A stretch of DNA of 64,000 nucleotides from positions 1 to 64,000 of the forward strand of contig JADNRY010000203.1 in NCBI GenBank assembly GCA_015501585.1, given 5' to 3'. Positions 10,488 through 20,968 of the stretch are shown piece by piece; within the stretch, counting starts at the first letter, position 1, and each line of letters begins with the position of its first letter. The notes under the pieces were generated by a model that did not search any database, was not told where the DNA came from, and worked only from the letters and a program-made list of their open reading frames with translations. The stretch is from Rhodocollybia butyracea (taxonomy: Eukaryota; Basidiomycota; Agaricomycetes; Agaricales; Omphalotaceae). Both the position numbers and the translations under genes were made by a program.

Positions 10488-11834
10488 ATGCAACCATCAG
10501 ATAGCCTTGCGCCAGAGCAAGCACAACTTATCCTTCTCTCCGCAGCTTTCGTTATGCACACAGTCACTGCTGCAGTGAACATCTATGGTTCTTCTTACTA
10601 CTGGAAACAGGACTATCACACTTCTTCTCTCTCAGGGCATGCTTGGGTGAAGAACTGAAGGCAGGCCATCCAGACCGTATACACACAGAGTTGGGGGTTT
10701 GACTCCATGTTTTTCTCGGCCTGGTGCATGAGTTAAAGCTCCTGGGCTTTGAAACATCAAGATATGGCATAACCGTTGATGAGCAACTTGCCATTTTCTT
10801 GTACACCTGCATGACTGGGTTGTCAATCCGGCACGTTGGCGAGAGGTTCCAGCACTCGAACAAGACAATCTCTCAGTATGTCCTTTGTTTATCTCTCTCT
10901 TTTTTTGTTATCTAATAATGCATAATAAAAGCTATTTCCAAGAAGTCTGTACAACATTCTCGTCTCCTGGATTCTATGATAAGATGGTCCATCTTCCCAC
11001 TCCCAATGATCCACCACCATCTTACCTTATCTCTAACTCTAAAATGTGGCCATTCTTTGAAGGCTGTTTAGGTGCACTTGATGGATCTCATATCGCATCG
11101 GCTCCTTCCACAGACGATCGAGCAAACTCGTGCAATCAAAAAGGCTTTGTATCACAGAATGTCCTTGCAGTGTGCACTTTTTCCATGCAATTCATCTATA
11201 TCCTTAGTGGTTGGGATGGCTCAGTTACAGATGCATTTTTATACAGTGATGCACATCTCCATGACCTACCTGTTCCTGAGGGGTGCTACTATCTTGGTGA
11301 TGCTGGGTTTGCACTCTGTGACACCATCATGACTCCATACCGAGGTGTGCGTTATCATCTTGCAGAATGGGGCTGGGCCAATGTTAGGTAAATACTCTGA
11401 CTTTTTTAATTCTATTCAACTTAACATACAGTATGCACAGGCCAAAGACCCCCAAAGAGTTGTACAACCTCCGTCATGCTCAAGCCCACAATGTTATTGA
11501 GCAAATTTTTGATGTTATCAAGAAGCGTTGGGTCATCCTTGTTTTGCCATTGCACTACAGCATGGAGATTCAGGCCTGCATTCCTGCTGCCCTTGCGGCT
11601 ATTCATAATTACATAGTTGAGCATGATCCATTTGAAGTACCAGATATGGAGAAGGAGCATCCGGTGGATTTTATGCCTGGACAACATGTGACTGCAGATG
11701 ATGTGGGCGAGTTGGCTGCAGGACCATTGACAGATGAGGAGTCGGAACATGCAGCAGCCAAATGTGATGCAATTGCAGAGGCAACGTGGGTACAGTATCA
11801 GGAGGTGCTACAGGCAATGGACATAGATAACTAA
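10488..11834 (+). pseudogene. Harbinger DDE transposase (DDE_Tnp_4 type), slightly damaged
   Basis: Endonuclease/transposase of the Harbinger element. It starts MQPSDSLAPEQ at 10,488. An intron fits at 10,876-10,931 and another at 11,388-11,431. Family blocks are clear: DEQLAIFLYTCMTGLSIRHVGERF (split between exons), GALDGSHI with the first catalytic Asp, GWDGSVTDAFLY, YYLGDAGF with the second Asp, and NVIEQIFDVIKKRW, where the Glu gives the third acidic residue. The stop is at 11,832-11,834. Two lesions in the first exon argue that this copy is inactive: a frameshift near 10,650 (after GHAWV) and a TGA near 10,698. It normally acts together with the Myb-like protein encoded opposite. Family call is firm; loss of function is inferred. 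Confidence 0.85.
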
Positions 11835-11840
11835 GTAGAA

Positions 11841-13063
11841 CTAGTTACGTGGCATATCGTCAAAAAAGCTGAAATCCAAATCTTCTTCTTCAATAGGAGG
11901 ATCAATGCACAACTGCTTTGCAACCCAATGCTTTCTGTCAGGAGAAGTAGTAATAGACATATATGTATCAGCCTTCTTAGTGTCCTCAAACAAATCCATG
12001 AGATCTACACAGTTTGAGTGAGTGAGCCAAGTCTCCTTGTTGCCAGAAAACTTGATAGCACCCATACAACAAGCAGGACTGGGCTGTAATCCATGTTGAG
12101 ATCCACCGGGGCGCAAATTATCAGTGGCAGACACCAAACGGTCACCAAAACAATCTACAGCACCTCCAAGGTCCTTCAATGCCTCTCCAGCGGAAATATG
12201 AACACACCGCTGGCTTGAAGCAGATCCAATGCTGTCATGACTTCGCTTCAATGAGACAGGGGTTTGTGTAGGCAAAGGAGTGATAAGAGCCTATCAAAAT
12301 TGTTCATGAGTTTCCAAAATAAAAATCATAATGAATAAAAATTGTACTTCTTTTAAAGCAGGATCAATGTCCCGCTGTGCACCACCGCTACCACTGAGGT
12401 CGTGATTCATCTGGCTCTCATCCCAATCAACACTTCCAGAGTGACTAGGAGCACGAGGCACAGACTGTGTCTCATTTTCATCAACCTCTGTCTGTGTTTG
12501 AGTGGATGAGGCAGGAATGCTATCACAGCCCACAGTACCTTGTGAAGGTCAGTACACATGAGAGCCTTTAGCTTTATCTGGTTGGAGTTTGGCCACCCAG
12601 TCATAAAGCGGCCATCCCATACCCTTGAATGGCCAAGCATTAGGGCGAGAAGTAACTATTCCAGCCCAAACAGCTTCATCTTCGGGAGTAGTGACAGTCA
12701 CACCGTCCTCATCAGTCCAACCAAGACCAGAACCATCATGCTTGAGCCAATGAACAGTCTGATAAACAGCAAGCATCTATATTTTTCTGAGCTGTGAGCT
12801 GAAGTAAAAGCAATGGAGACAACACGCACATCACTGATTTTTTGTTTGACTCCTGCAGCCTTTTTTTTCCCTCCTGCACGCAGCTGCTTATTCAAAAGCT
12901 CAACAGCAGAGCTCATTACAGAAGCCTTGAACTTTTTTGTATCACCAGCAGCAGCTATGTGAGGCACCAAGTGGTCACAGAGCTCTTGACAGTTGGAATT
13001 GAAGTAGCCAAATACTGTTGCCTTCAGCTGTATTTGGTGAAATAAAGACATCGTTGGATGCAC
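11841..13063 (-). CDS. Harbinger-associated Myb/SANT-like DNA-binding protein
   Basis: Second gene of the Harbinger element, on minus. In PIF/Harbinger elements such a protein helps the transposase reach the nucleus and bind the ends. The N-terminal exon starts at 13,063 (MHPTMSLFHQ) and has a Lys-rich end. A likely intron (GTGCGTGTTG...TTTATCAG, about 12,829-12,756) leads into the characteristic block VHWLKHDGSGLGWTDEDG, then WPFKGMGWPLYDWVAKLQP. Further exons follow at about 12,533-12,350 (Ser/Thr/Glu-rich) and 12,275-11,841 (ending DFSFFDDMPRN). The intron at 12,276-12,350 is weakly supported. Exact exon borders past 12,550 are uncertain, and I cannot say whether the reading frame is unbroken throughout. 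Confidence 0.65.
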
Positions 13064-13298
13064 CTTTCAGGAGCGATTGATAACAAGGTGCTTTACAGGC
13101 CAAAGGTTTTTTTTTCTCCATTGAAAACACGTAAAAACGCATGGAATATGAACAAGAATGACAAGAAAGGACAGGAGCAGATAGGCGCGGATGCGCAGCA
13201 AGTTATTTCACACAACACTTATGACATGATCCGCTTATTAATGTTTCAGGACTCCTGATTCTGATTCCTGAAAACTGAGGTGGCTGAACTGACTCTAA

Positions 13299-13560
13299 GA
13301 TAATAATATTTCCCAGCAATAGTTCACTTCACTAGCTTTGAGTAGATACCAAGAATCCCAGAGTTATGTGCGCTAGCACAATGCTCAGAGCTTTTGGACT
13401 GTCAGAGCTTCAGCTTGGCAATGCCCTATCCACTGTAAGATCATCAGGTTTATTGCAGTAGGACTTTCCTAGTCAATAGTTGGCCAATAATCAAATATCA
13501 AATTCACCTAGCTTAATCATCTAGCAGCTGTGCCGCATCGCAGCCTGACTAGTCATCATA
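13299..13560. other. Flank of the Harbinger element, nothing recognised
   Basis: No coding or structural feature supported. It leads into the diverged copy of repeat E. Confidence 0.4.
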
Positions 13561-13822
13561 ACATGTTAAGATCTTCCTTCCAGTCCGTAAGGCAATCATA
13601 GATCTTATCCTCCGGCGTCCATCTTTCCACTAGTGCAGTATGAGGATTGCATTCCCCTTCTGATGCCTTCCCTGGGTAACGCCGCCGCCAGTACTCATCC
13701 CACTTTGAGACATCCAAGTATGTGGATTCGTGTATACATTGGGGTGGGTAGAAACTAGACTGACAATCTAGTGTTGATGTCTCTGGGCACCTTGAGTATC
13801 CTCACTAGTTTAGTATCAGACT

Positions 13823-14467
13823 TAGAGATGTCCATGAGTCCAAGTCTCAACAAGTACTCGCAGGTAAGATCCGTGGGAAAACTCGCAAGTATGTGACTCG
13901 CGGATCCCAAGAGTCGTTTCCCACGGGTCACCAACGGGTCACAAGTCAAGGTTTCCGAGACTTTGCAAGTACTTGCAAGTATTTGTGACTTGTGCAAGGC
14001 ATAGTATACATGTATTTTCAGTACAACTTGAGTAATAATTACAACTTACATTGGTCAATAATATCATACTTACTACTATATAAGTTGTTGAGTGCTGGCA
14101 CACAGATATTAGGTTGTAGACAGCTCACGGCGTTCAATTTAAGCGCCTAAACGCCGTGAGCTGTCTACAACTCAAAACTTAGATGTGAGTACATATTTAC
14201 TTCATAACATAGTATGAAATTGTTGTAAACAAGTTAAGTACATGGTTTTGTTAGCATTATATACTGTACAATCAATTTATGCAAGTAAGTAATGGTAAAT
14301 ACTTCTGTAACACTTGTTTATTAGATGAATCACAAGTACCTGCAAGACTTGCAAGTAATACTTGCGAGTCAGTGACCCGTTTCCCACGAGTCAGCCACGG
14401 GTCACAAGTCAGGCCTTTTAGGCCACAAGTACTTGCGCTCCGGACTTGTGGACAATGGACATCTCTA
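13823..14467. mobile_element. hAT-type MITE, 645 bp, 8 bp target duplication
   Basis: Terminal inverted repeats TAGAGATGTCCAT (13 bp, perfect). The exact 8 bp direct duplication ATCAGACT lies at 13,815-13,822 and 14,468-14,475. Both features are typical of hAT elements. Subterminal regions are full of short ACTTGCAAGT / CACAAGTACTTGC motifs in both orientations, the kind of repeated subterminal sites hAT transposases bind. The middle holds a perfect 22 bp hairpin. No transposase, so it is non-autonomous. Confidence 0.92.
14113..14171. repeat. Perfect 22 bp inverted repeat at MITE centre
   Basis: Arms 14,113-14,134 and 14,150-14,171 (GTTGTAGACAGCTCACGGCG... and its exact complement) with a 15 nt loop that is itself nearly palindromic (TTTAAGCGCCTAAA). 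It would form a strong cruciform or RNA hairpin. It may be the scar of a further small insertion. Confidence 0.85.
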
Positions 14468-14621
14468 ATCAGACTACACTTGTGGGCGTATCGTCATGAC
14501 TAACTGAGTATTATCGCTGACATACTAAGTGTTAGCTACAGTTATCACATTTGGGCTCTGTATAACCCTCTTATTGTATGTATAGCACATATACATTGTC
14601 AAAATATATGGCTACAAGCCT

Positions 14622-16038
14622 GACCACAAAATCTGCATATTAACAATGTCCAGTGGCAGCCAATATGTCTGCAAATACTCAAGGAATTTGAGGGTTGCAA
14701 ACTCTTCAGTTGCACGATGTTTGATTTTAACCCAGACAGCATCGAATTTGTTATGGTCAGTGATACAAATCCAGGATTTGAGTAGTTCCCAAAGTGCAGG
14801 ATGGTCAGGTATACAGAAATGTTGCTGCCAAGCATGGAGCACATGCCACCAGCATAGGAAAATTGTTGAAAGAGGAAAGACAGAACAACAAGCATTTATT
14901 TGAGCATGATCACAGTCCATCATAATGATGTGAGAATATAATGTAGGGTTCCGCTGCTTGACAAGGTGAAGGAAATAGCTGATTGTTCCCTTGGTACCAC
15001 TGTTAGAAATCATCCATGCCAGTGGCATACCTATAGAGGGAACTCTATGTTAGCAAACTGTAATGAAGAAGAGTCAAGACCATTTACCATGACCCCATTT
15101 ATTGTGCATCACAAGAGTTGTCAAAACAGTGTTCTTGTACATTGTGGTGTTGCGTCATGTGCCATCAATACACATGATGTATTCTACACATTCCTTGTAC
15201 ATCCGCTCCTGCCAGGGTGTCTGTATCATCAGTGACAGCACATCAGCAGCAAGATTGGACCCTAGAGGAGGAGCATCGTTGACTGCCTTGAAACCTAGAA
15301 GTGATCCTTCCTTGTTTAACTTCTTTGCCCAAGCACAGGTTGACTCGCCATCTTCTTGATTCAATCGAATAGATTCAGCATTGATACCCTTCTGTATGTG
15401 GATGATATCACTGAGACGAATGAAAAGATTTCAGCAGAGTGGTGGAGATGATTTGAAAGATAAATCAGTGCAGGAATTGTCTTTAAATGCATCTCCATGA
15501 AGAGATTTGAGCTATAATTAATATGTTAGTGTTAGAAAGGTCAAGATATCAGATACGTACAATGTTTTCAGGAGAAACACCCATTTGTAACATTCCTGCA
15601 ATTAACTCACAAGTTTCCTTTGACATACGTGTGAATCGAAGGTTATCATTGCCCACTGAATGATTATGATAAGGTTGATACTTGCCAAGTACAACATCGG
15701 TATCAAAATAGGTCTTGATAGTGAGCGAGCAATGACAACCAGTGCGCTTAGCCTTGATTTTTTGACTCCAGTTAGTTTTGCACTTGTAGCACTTGAGACC
15801 TCCAGTTCCATGGTGAGAGCAGACATAGTATCTTGTGTCTTTTTTTTTTTTTTGAATACCAAGCCATCAAGCTGAACCTTTGTGTGTGAAAGCTCAATGG
15901 TTTTTAGCTTCTGCTCATCAACTCGCCAAGCCTCAAATTTCACCATCAAATCTGCATGTTGAATGCTGGAGACATAGAGTCAGCCTTGAAAGATCCAGAG
16001 CCTGGAGGAGATACAAGAGGGATATCAGTGTTGTCCAT
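14622..16038 (-). pseudogene. MULE transposase, N-terminal half with DDE core
   Basis: Read on minus from a start at 16,038 (MDNTDIPLVSPPGSG). After a 1-nt frameshift near 15,950 comes FEAWRVDEQKLKTIELSHTK. Then a Cys cluster CYKC...CHC with PYHNHSVG (FAR1/FLYWCH-like DNA-binding region, 15,810-15,660), an intron near 15,500, and the catalytic core: MCIDGTHDAT (first Asp, about 15,165), then PLAWMISNSGTKG, MMDCDHAQINAC (second Asp, about 14,920) and CWWHVLHAWQQHF. The frame is lost after WLPLDIVNM at the edge of repeat E. The continuation WSAVYR... is found at 6,513 and below. There are several frameshifts, so the gene is dead. Domain order and strand match one split gene. Confidence 0.8.
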
Positions 16039-16039
16039 T

Positions 16040-16670
16040 TTGGAGAGCATTCTTCAGAAGTGGCAGAATATGAGTCCAATGCAGCCCTGTTCAAAGGAAA
16101 ATGAGGGTCTATCAAGAACTTGCGAGGTTTTCACATTGATGTAAAATCAGCATCTTTGATTAACGAGAGAGGATCAATGAGATTTTCTTTATCGGTGATA
16201 GGTTTGTTGAGATGGGGTGTAGTTTGTATGTCATCAGACTGGATGTTGAAATCAGGATCAAGTACATATTTGCTTGGTTTTCGAGGCAGGTATTTTTGTA
16301 GAAACATCTCGGAGTGTAAGGAGACTAAGTGGATATAGATATCGCTATTGGGATGGATTGAGTATCGCTAAGGGGGCAAAATGCTGCAAGCAATTGTTAG
16401 CGCCGAAATTGCCTCAAAATTGCCTCTAAGTGCCTTGCAAAATGACGTCGTTCACTTGCCACGTTTTCAGCGGTAAGTCAAAAGTGTTCCCCTAGTATTG
16501 GGCCCATATGTCTCTCCTCATGTGTACAACCTTAATATGCCCTGAAGGACACAGATGACAGAGAAAACTGATACATAGGCATCTTGATCACATTCACACT
16601 GAGCTTATAGTTCAAAACAAGCAAAACAAGTGGACACTTGAAAGAGGATGAAACCCGCCACAGACAAGCA
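16040..16670. other. Upstream flank of the MULE gene, nothing firm
   Basis: Short open stretches on both strands without recognisable motifs. A possible MULE TIR should lie here, but no match to the other end (5,290-5,560) was visible. Confidence 0.35.
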
Positions 16671-16677
16671 CTAATTA

Positions 16678-17061
16678 GAGCGTATTTGCACCGGGATTCG
16701 TCTTGCCATGTCTCGTTTATCATGTGTTGAAGCACTCGCAGCACACCTCTTTTGTTTAATGCCATTTTTCAAAAATATTCCAGGTATTCCCAAAAAAGGA
16801 AGTTCTGACCACCATGCAACTCTGTGAGATCATCAGATATTTCCAAAAAAGGGAAGATCTTTGACCACCGCACTCAGATATGTCCATAAAAGGAAGAACT
16901 ATCCGCATTGGACTCTGAGAGGAACTGACCAGAGTAGCCAGATATGTCCAAAAAAGGAAAATTGTGGCCCCACGTTGGATGTTAGCACGTAGAGTCACAT
17001 TTGTCATCTCATCAGTGTCTCCGCGTTACATGTCGCCTTTTTAGCGGTTGCAAATACGCTC
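16678..17061. mobile_element. Candidate TA-flanked MITE, 384 bp
   Basis: The ends GAGCGTATTTGCA and TGCAAATACGCTC are inverted copies, each bordered by TA (16,676-16,677 and 17,062-17,063), as in Tc1/mariner-type insertion. The inside carries imperfect repeats of the form CAGATATGTCCAAAAAAGGAA (about 16,830-16,970). Short TIRs and a 2 bp duplication give only moderate support. Confidence 0.5.
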
Positions 17062-17380
17062 TATTACAAGAAATAAGAAAAGAGATGATGGTTGGTCACA
17101 TACAGTCACTCGTTACTGTAATATCATGTGTTCCGTTCCGGGCGCTCCACTCATCCGAAATATTTTGACATCCGAAAATTTTGCCCTGAAAAATTGGCAG
17201 GACTAGCCCTAAAAGCAATTACAGCAATAATTTCGGAAATAATTTCGCCCAATATTTTTTGACGCTGGCGCAGTGTGTTGCATCTGATGAACGCTTCTCC
17301 CAACGAACCCAGGCACAACTCAAGGCCAGCTTCAATTCTAGCCCAGACTTTCTGTACCAACTCAAGGAGTTCTCGGATGC
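17062..17380. other. Spacer, nothing firm
   Basis: A 78-codon open stretch on minus (17,387-17,151) has no recognisable motif. No other feature. Confidence 0.3.
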
Positions 17381-18185
17381 TTCCCAAGCATTATTCTTCC
17401 ACTAAATCCACCTATCTGAATCACTTCTTGATCATCAATCGTCACCGACTTGCTTCTATGTAAACAGGACCAGAGGGTGGTTTGGTAGATCTGTTTTGTG
17501 GAGGATATTGAGCACGAAAGGCCACGAAAACACTGGAATTAGACCCAGCTTCACCGAGAACTTGGCCAATTATGTAATCTACTGTTCCTTCCTTCAACTT
17601 GTCGTCTATCCACATTCCTCACTTAACATGCGATATGCAACACGCAATTGCTCTCGAAAGCCCTTTTACTTAATGTCTGCCGCCACCTTGCTCTCACGGA
17701 TTGTGGTACTGGACATTTTTACTTGAACCAAAAATACCACACTGGAATGCACAAACTGAAACCCCAGCTTAGCTCCAATGCGCACTCTCTCTATGTAACA
17801 TTCATCTACCACTCGTTCAATGGATTCATTGCCGCTAGCACTGTCTTTGGAGATCAGATGATTACCCTGAGGAAGACAAGCCGCATACGCCTTGCCCAAG
17901 TTTTGAAGGGGAAGAAGGACTCCTGGCGTTGGTGGAAAGTCGATTCATGGCAACCAGCGAGTATATAATGGTCAAAAAAGAGCTGCACAATACACACTGT
18001 GACTGTGAGTAGACGTCGTTGAATCGCCCTCAAACTCTCTTTCTAAATCTGCATTTTTTCTAGTCATGTAATATTATACACCGCTCGGAATCGCTTCTCT
18101 AATTCTCAGCTAGTCTCGTCTCTTATCGTTCGATGTGGAATCGCTTGCTGTCCATGCAGTCTTTAAAGCTCATAGCCTTATGGAT
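17380..18185 (+). pseudogene. Segment R, inverted copy R0 (decayed unidentified gene)
   Basis: Matches, on the opposite strand, the segments next to the NLR genes (27,270-28,440, 41,480-42,310, 57,130-58,000). Shared blocks include GGCCACGAAAACAC, TTCCTTCAACTTGTCGTC and GTGAGTAGACGTCGTTGAATCG (an intron-like start). Coding-like pieces include AVHAVFKAHSLMDS at the end, but several frames are needed, so it is not intact. The family is not recognised. Its last exon runs directly into the C2-gene tail at about 18,200. Confidence 0.55.
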
Positions 18186-18189
18186 TCCT

Positions 18190-19510
18190 TGCCAGAGTGT
18201 CCTACTGAAAGACTCCATCGGCTGAATCACTCGGCACTGAATAATCCTGCGCCTAAACCTGGTGTTGCCAAGACTGGTCCTGCGCCAGTGCCTACTGCGT
18301 TGAAACCGGGACCTGCCACTGCAACCCGAGTCAGCCCTAAGCGCTTAAGCAGCAAGAGAAGCCGCTTCCTTCCCCGCCGTTCCTTCCATTTTGAAACCAG
18401 GAAACCCACAGGCTAATCCACATCCTCCGGCCCAACGTCATACTTCCTCTTCTCCTCTCCAGCAGGCTCATGCTACACCTGCGCCTGATCCAACAATGTA
18501 TAGTAATACTCACAGTCCTTATCTCTCATCGACTCAAGCACCAATGTTTGCCCACAATGGAACTGTACCACATAACCATGATAGTAATGCTCCCAATCCT
18601 TGCATGTCGACGACTCCAGTACTGACGTTTACCCACAATGGAGCCATACCGCATACCCATGAGAGTAATACTCCCAATCCTTGCGTCACATCAACTCCAG
18701 CATCGAGGTTTACACACAACAAACCTATACCACAAACCCATGGGCGCAGTGGGTCTATACCCTATACTTCTTCCTACTCACCAAATACCCCGGAATTCAC
18801 TCCACCCGTTCAAGACTGGAATACCCGTCTCCTTTCCCAAACTTTCCTACTGTTCCAGCTATTTCACAGCCAGGCTTTTATAACCCATTGTATCAGGGTA
18901 CACCTCCGCCCGTACACCAACGAACATTGTCATATGCCCCAAGCATTGTGGATGTTGAGCTCAGACATCAATTTACCTGATCCATACCTAATGGCGCAAC
19001 ACCAGTCGCCTCTACCTCCCGGTGCCGCGCCCAACCATCATCGCACCTCAAAGGACCCCATCGGCCCATGCACATTCTTCTTCTCCTACTCTCCCTACAC
19101 ACCCCTCTCCTCCTCCTCCTGTCCCAGCACATCCCGCACATCCCTCTCCTCCCACATCCCCATCCCTCAATGTACTCATCCCTTCACCCCAATCCAAACC
19201 AGCACAATCACATACACCTACCAACTAAGTTTGTCTGAAAGCTCTACGGCAGGTAGAGGAAGAGGCAGCACAGCGTGCAGGAAGATAGTGATATTGATAT
19301 GGAGTTTGCGAGGAGGCTTGATCAGGAGGAAGCGCAGCGGGAAAAGAGAGAGCGAGAGTAGGAGTGGGAATGGCACCAGCAACACCAAGAATGAGCCTAG
19401 AAACTGCTGCTGCTGCTGCTGCACCACGACCGCCAAAATCTCCTCCATCTCCGCTGTATGTAATCATACAAGATGAAGTGAGGCGGAAAGCGCAAGAAGC
19501 AAGACGCTGA
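18190..19510 (+). pseudogene. Pro/Thr/His-rich tail of a C2-domain gene, copy i (C2 domain missing)
   Basis: Reads PTERLHRLNHSALNN, then Pro-rich sequence. From 18,391 come tandem degenerate 20-25 residue units (SSTPAPTFAHNGTIPHTHDS type) and a stretch with GRSGSIPYTSSYSPNTPEF. The end is Glu/Gln/Arg-rich (RRLDQEEAQ, then QDEVRRKAQEARR with a stop at 19,508-19,510). The same tail follows a genuine C2 domain at 48,290-50,465, so this is the C-terminal region of that gene, fused here to segment R. Several frameshifts (about 18,400, 18,850, 19,240) show it is dead. Confidence 0.7.
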
Positions 19511-19901
19511 GCGCAAGGTATCGGATCTAGAACTTAATTGAGGATGAACTTGTATTTACCCCCGCGAAATAATAACATTATTAACAGACCCTGAGCTAAA
19601 CTCCTGAAATTACTCGTTTGAACAAAACTTGCTCACTGTTGCTGGCCCGGGTGATGATGTGCACACATACCCATTTTTGGAAATTCATTTACCAAATCGA
19701 GTATTTGGATTCCCGCACAACTCCCACAAAACCTCGAAAGACAGTGAGGTTTATTAATGTTTCCTCCATCTCCTCCGAGTCTCTGTGCTACATCTCTTTA
19801 TATTTCCTCCTCCCCGTATCCTCCAAGTCTCTGCTTTCCATCTATGCTTTACATCCGGAGCTTTACATCTTTTCATTCTCTCCCTGAGCCTCTTCATCCC
19901 C

Positions 19902-19956
19902 ATGGCCATCTTCTCACACCAAAGACACCACTGGGCTTATGTCTGGAATCCAATAG
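19902..19956 (+). pseudogene. Frag1/DRAM/Sfk1-like first exon (remnant)
   Basis: MAIFSHQRHHWAYVW followed by a GTGAGT splice site, equal to exon 1 of the genes at 36,613-37,872 and 38,515-39,831. The next exons are missing and unrelated 3' flank sequence follows. It lies in the inverted copy of the Frag1/C2/R block. Confidence 0.75.
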
Positions 19957-20004
19957 GTGAGTTAGACTTCATCCGACTCAACATATACTTATTCACCTTC
20001 ACTC

Positions 20005-20230
20005 TGGTGGCTTATCTTCAAGTCTTCAAGTTGCTTATCTTTGGACAGTACACAAGACAGCACACGTAGTTTTTTGGTGGGTATGGTACACAGTCCAGGA
20101 TTATTAATAGAGGCTAGTAGTTATAGTATTCTAAATTCGTACTAAATTCATAAGTACAAGTACAAGTTGTTCGTGTCATTCGTTTTTTTCTCGCTCCAGC
20201 TCGAGACTCTTCTTTGTGCCCACTCGAACT
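20005..20230 (+). repeat. Frag1-gene 3' flank repeat
   Basis: GGCTTATCTTCAAGTCTTCAAG... through CTAGTAG and ACTCTTCTTTGTGCCCACT matches 36,385-36,610, 38,325-38,510 and 53,020-53,215, the regions downstream of each Frag1-like gene. Confidence 0.7.
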
Positions 20231-20231
20231 T

Positions 20232-20345
20232 TATGCTGCCTGACCCTTACAGTACTGAGGAGTTTGTTTCAAGTGATCCGCATTGAGCTCTTACTTATGC
20301 ATGCCCTTACCGTGCCTCATAGTAGAATACGAGGAGGTAAACTAC
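20232..20345 (-). pseudogene. Frag1/DRAM/Sfk1-like last exon (remnant)
   Basis: On minus this matches the end of the Frag1-like genes (YYDLRQSKGVHKGELNA... type) with changes that break it, ending GGTCAGGCAGCATAA. Head (19,902) and tail of the gene thus point in opposite directions here, which shows a rearrangement. Confidence 0.65.
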
Positions 20346-20567
20346 AATGTACAGTAAGATAATCTTTAATCAGTTTAAATCTAGATACGGCGAGGGTCAG
20401 CTGGATTTCGACTACGGATGAGGGGAGTCACATACCTTTAGAAGTTCAGGCGTTTTGCTTTCTAGCCTGCCAAGCATCCTGTACCCCATCCTCGAAAACT
20501 TCTCGACCACCTCTCTATCAATCAGCGGGGGGATTCCTCTCCCCAAGCATGCCCTCCACATCGACTA

Positions 20568-20908
20568 CAGCTGATTAGGAATTTGTAGCATAGTTTTCGA
20601 AAAACATTCATTACAAATCTTGTTTACAGCCAAACAAAACAATCACAACGGCTTGTAGTGGTTTGTCCGCCGTAACCTTTACATATACTCAAATGTAGCT
20701 TTCATCATGGGCAAAGATCGCTACATCCATCCTGTTGCAAAAGACAAGATTTATACACTCTCTCTGGCCGAATATCAAGACGAGGAGAGGCGGAGAATGC
20801 GCAGGTGACCGCAGATTGTGACTAGATCTGATGTGATCTTGTTTGGTTGTAAACAAGATTTGTAATAAACATTTTTCGAAAATTATGCTAGAAATTCCTA
20901 ATCAGCTG
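20568..20908. mobile_element. TA-flanked MITE, 341 bp, with about 75 bp TIRs
   Basis: The left end CAGCTGATTAGGAATTT and the inverted right end match for about 75 bp (through TTACAAATCTTGTTTACA), with TA on both sides (20,566-20,567 and 20,909-20,910). This fits a Tc1/mariner-type non-autonomous element. The unique middle contains a clean small ORF (20,707-20,808). Confidence 0.75.
20707..20808 (+). CDS. 33-codon ORF inside the MITE, unknown
   Basis: ATG at 20,707, TGA at 20,806-20,808. The peptide begins MGKDRYIHPVAKDKIYTLSL and ends with a charged EERRRMRR. It lies wholly between the TIRs. The composition looks like real coding sequence rather than AT-rich MITE filler, so it may be a captured exon. 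No family recognised. Confidence 0.3.
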   Translation: MGKDRYIHPVAKDKIYTLSLAEYQDEERRRMRR

Positions 20909-20968
20909 TAACCTAACGCCCCCGTGGCCTCCTCCTCGCTGACCCATGGATCCAGGCGCATCAGCGTG

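Larger units (their letters stand above)
10175..13295. mobile_element. PIF/Harbinger DNA transposon, about 3.1 kb
   Basis: Ends GAGTCAGTTTGGCCACCTC and, inverted, GAGTCAGTTCAGCCACCTC. The target duplication is TAA at 10,172-10,174 and 13,296-13,298, the 3 bp type expected for Harbinger. The inverted repeats continue imperfectly for about 200 bp (10,175-10,375 and 13,115-13,295), including ACATTAATAAGC and TCATGTCATAAGT blocks. Inside are two convergent genes, transposase (plus) and a Myb-like partner (minus), with stops only 6 bp apart. Confidence 0.92.
13560..14621 (-). mobile_element. LTR-like repeat E, copy D (diverged, interrupted by a MITE)
   Basis: Diverged relative of 1-1,010. It shares GACAATCTAG, the run leading to CTTGTGGGCGTA and the terminal block GGGCTCTGTATAACCCTCTTATTG through GCTACAAGCC at about 14,618. 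A 645 bp hAT-type MITE (13,823-14,467) sits inside it. Its end coincides with the break in the MULE transposase (plus-strand GACCACA at 14,622-14,628). Confidence 0.6.
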
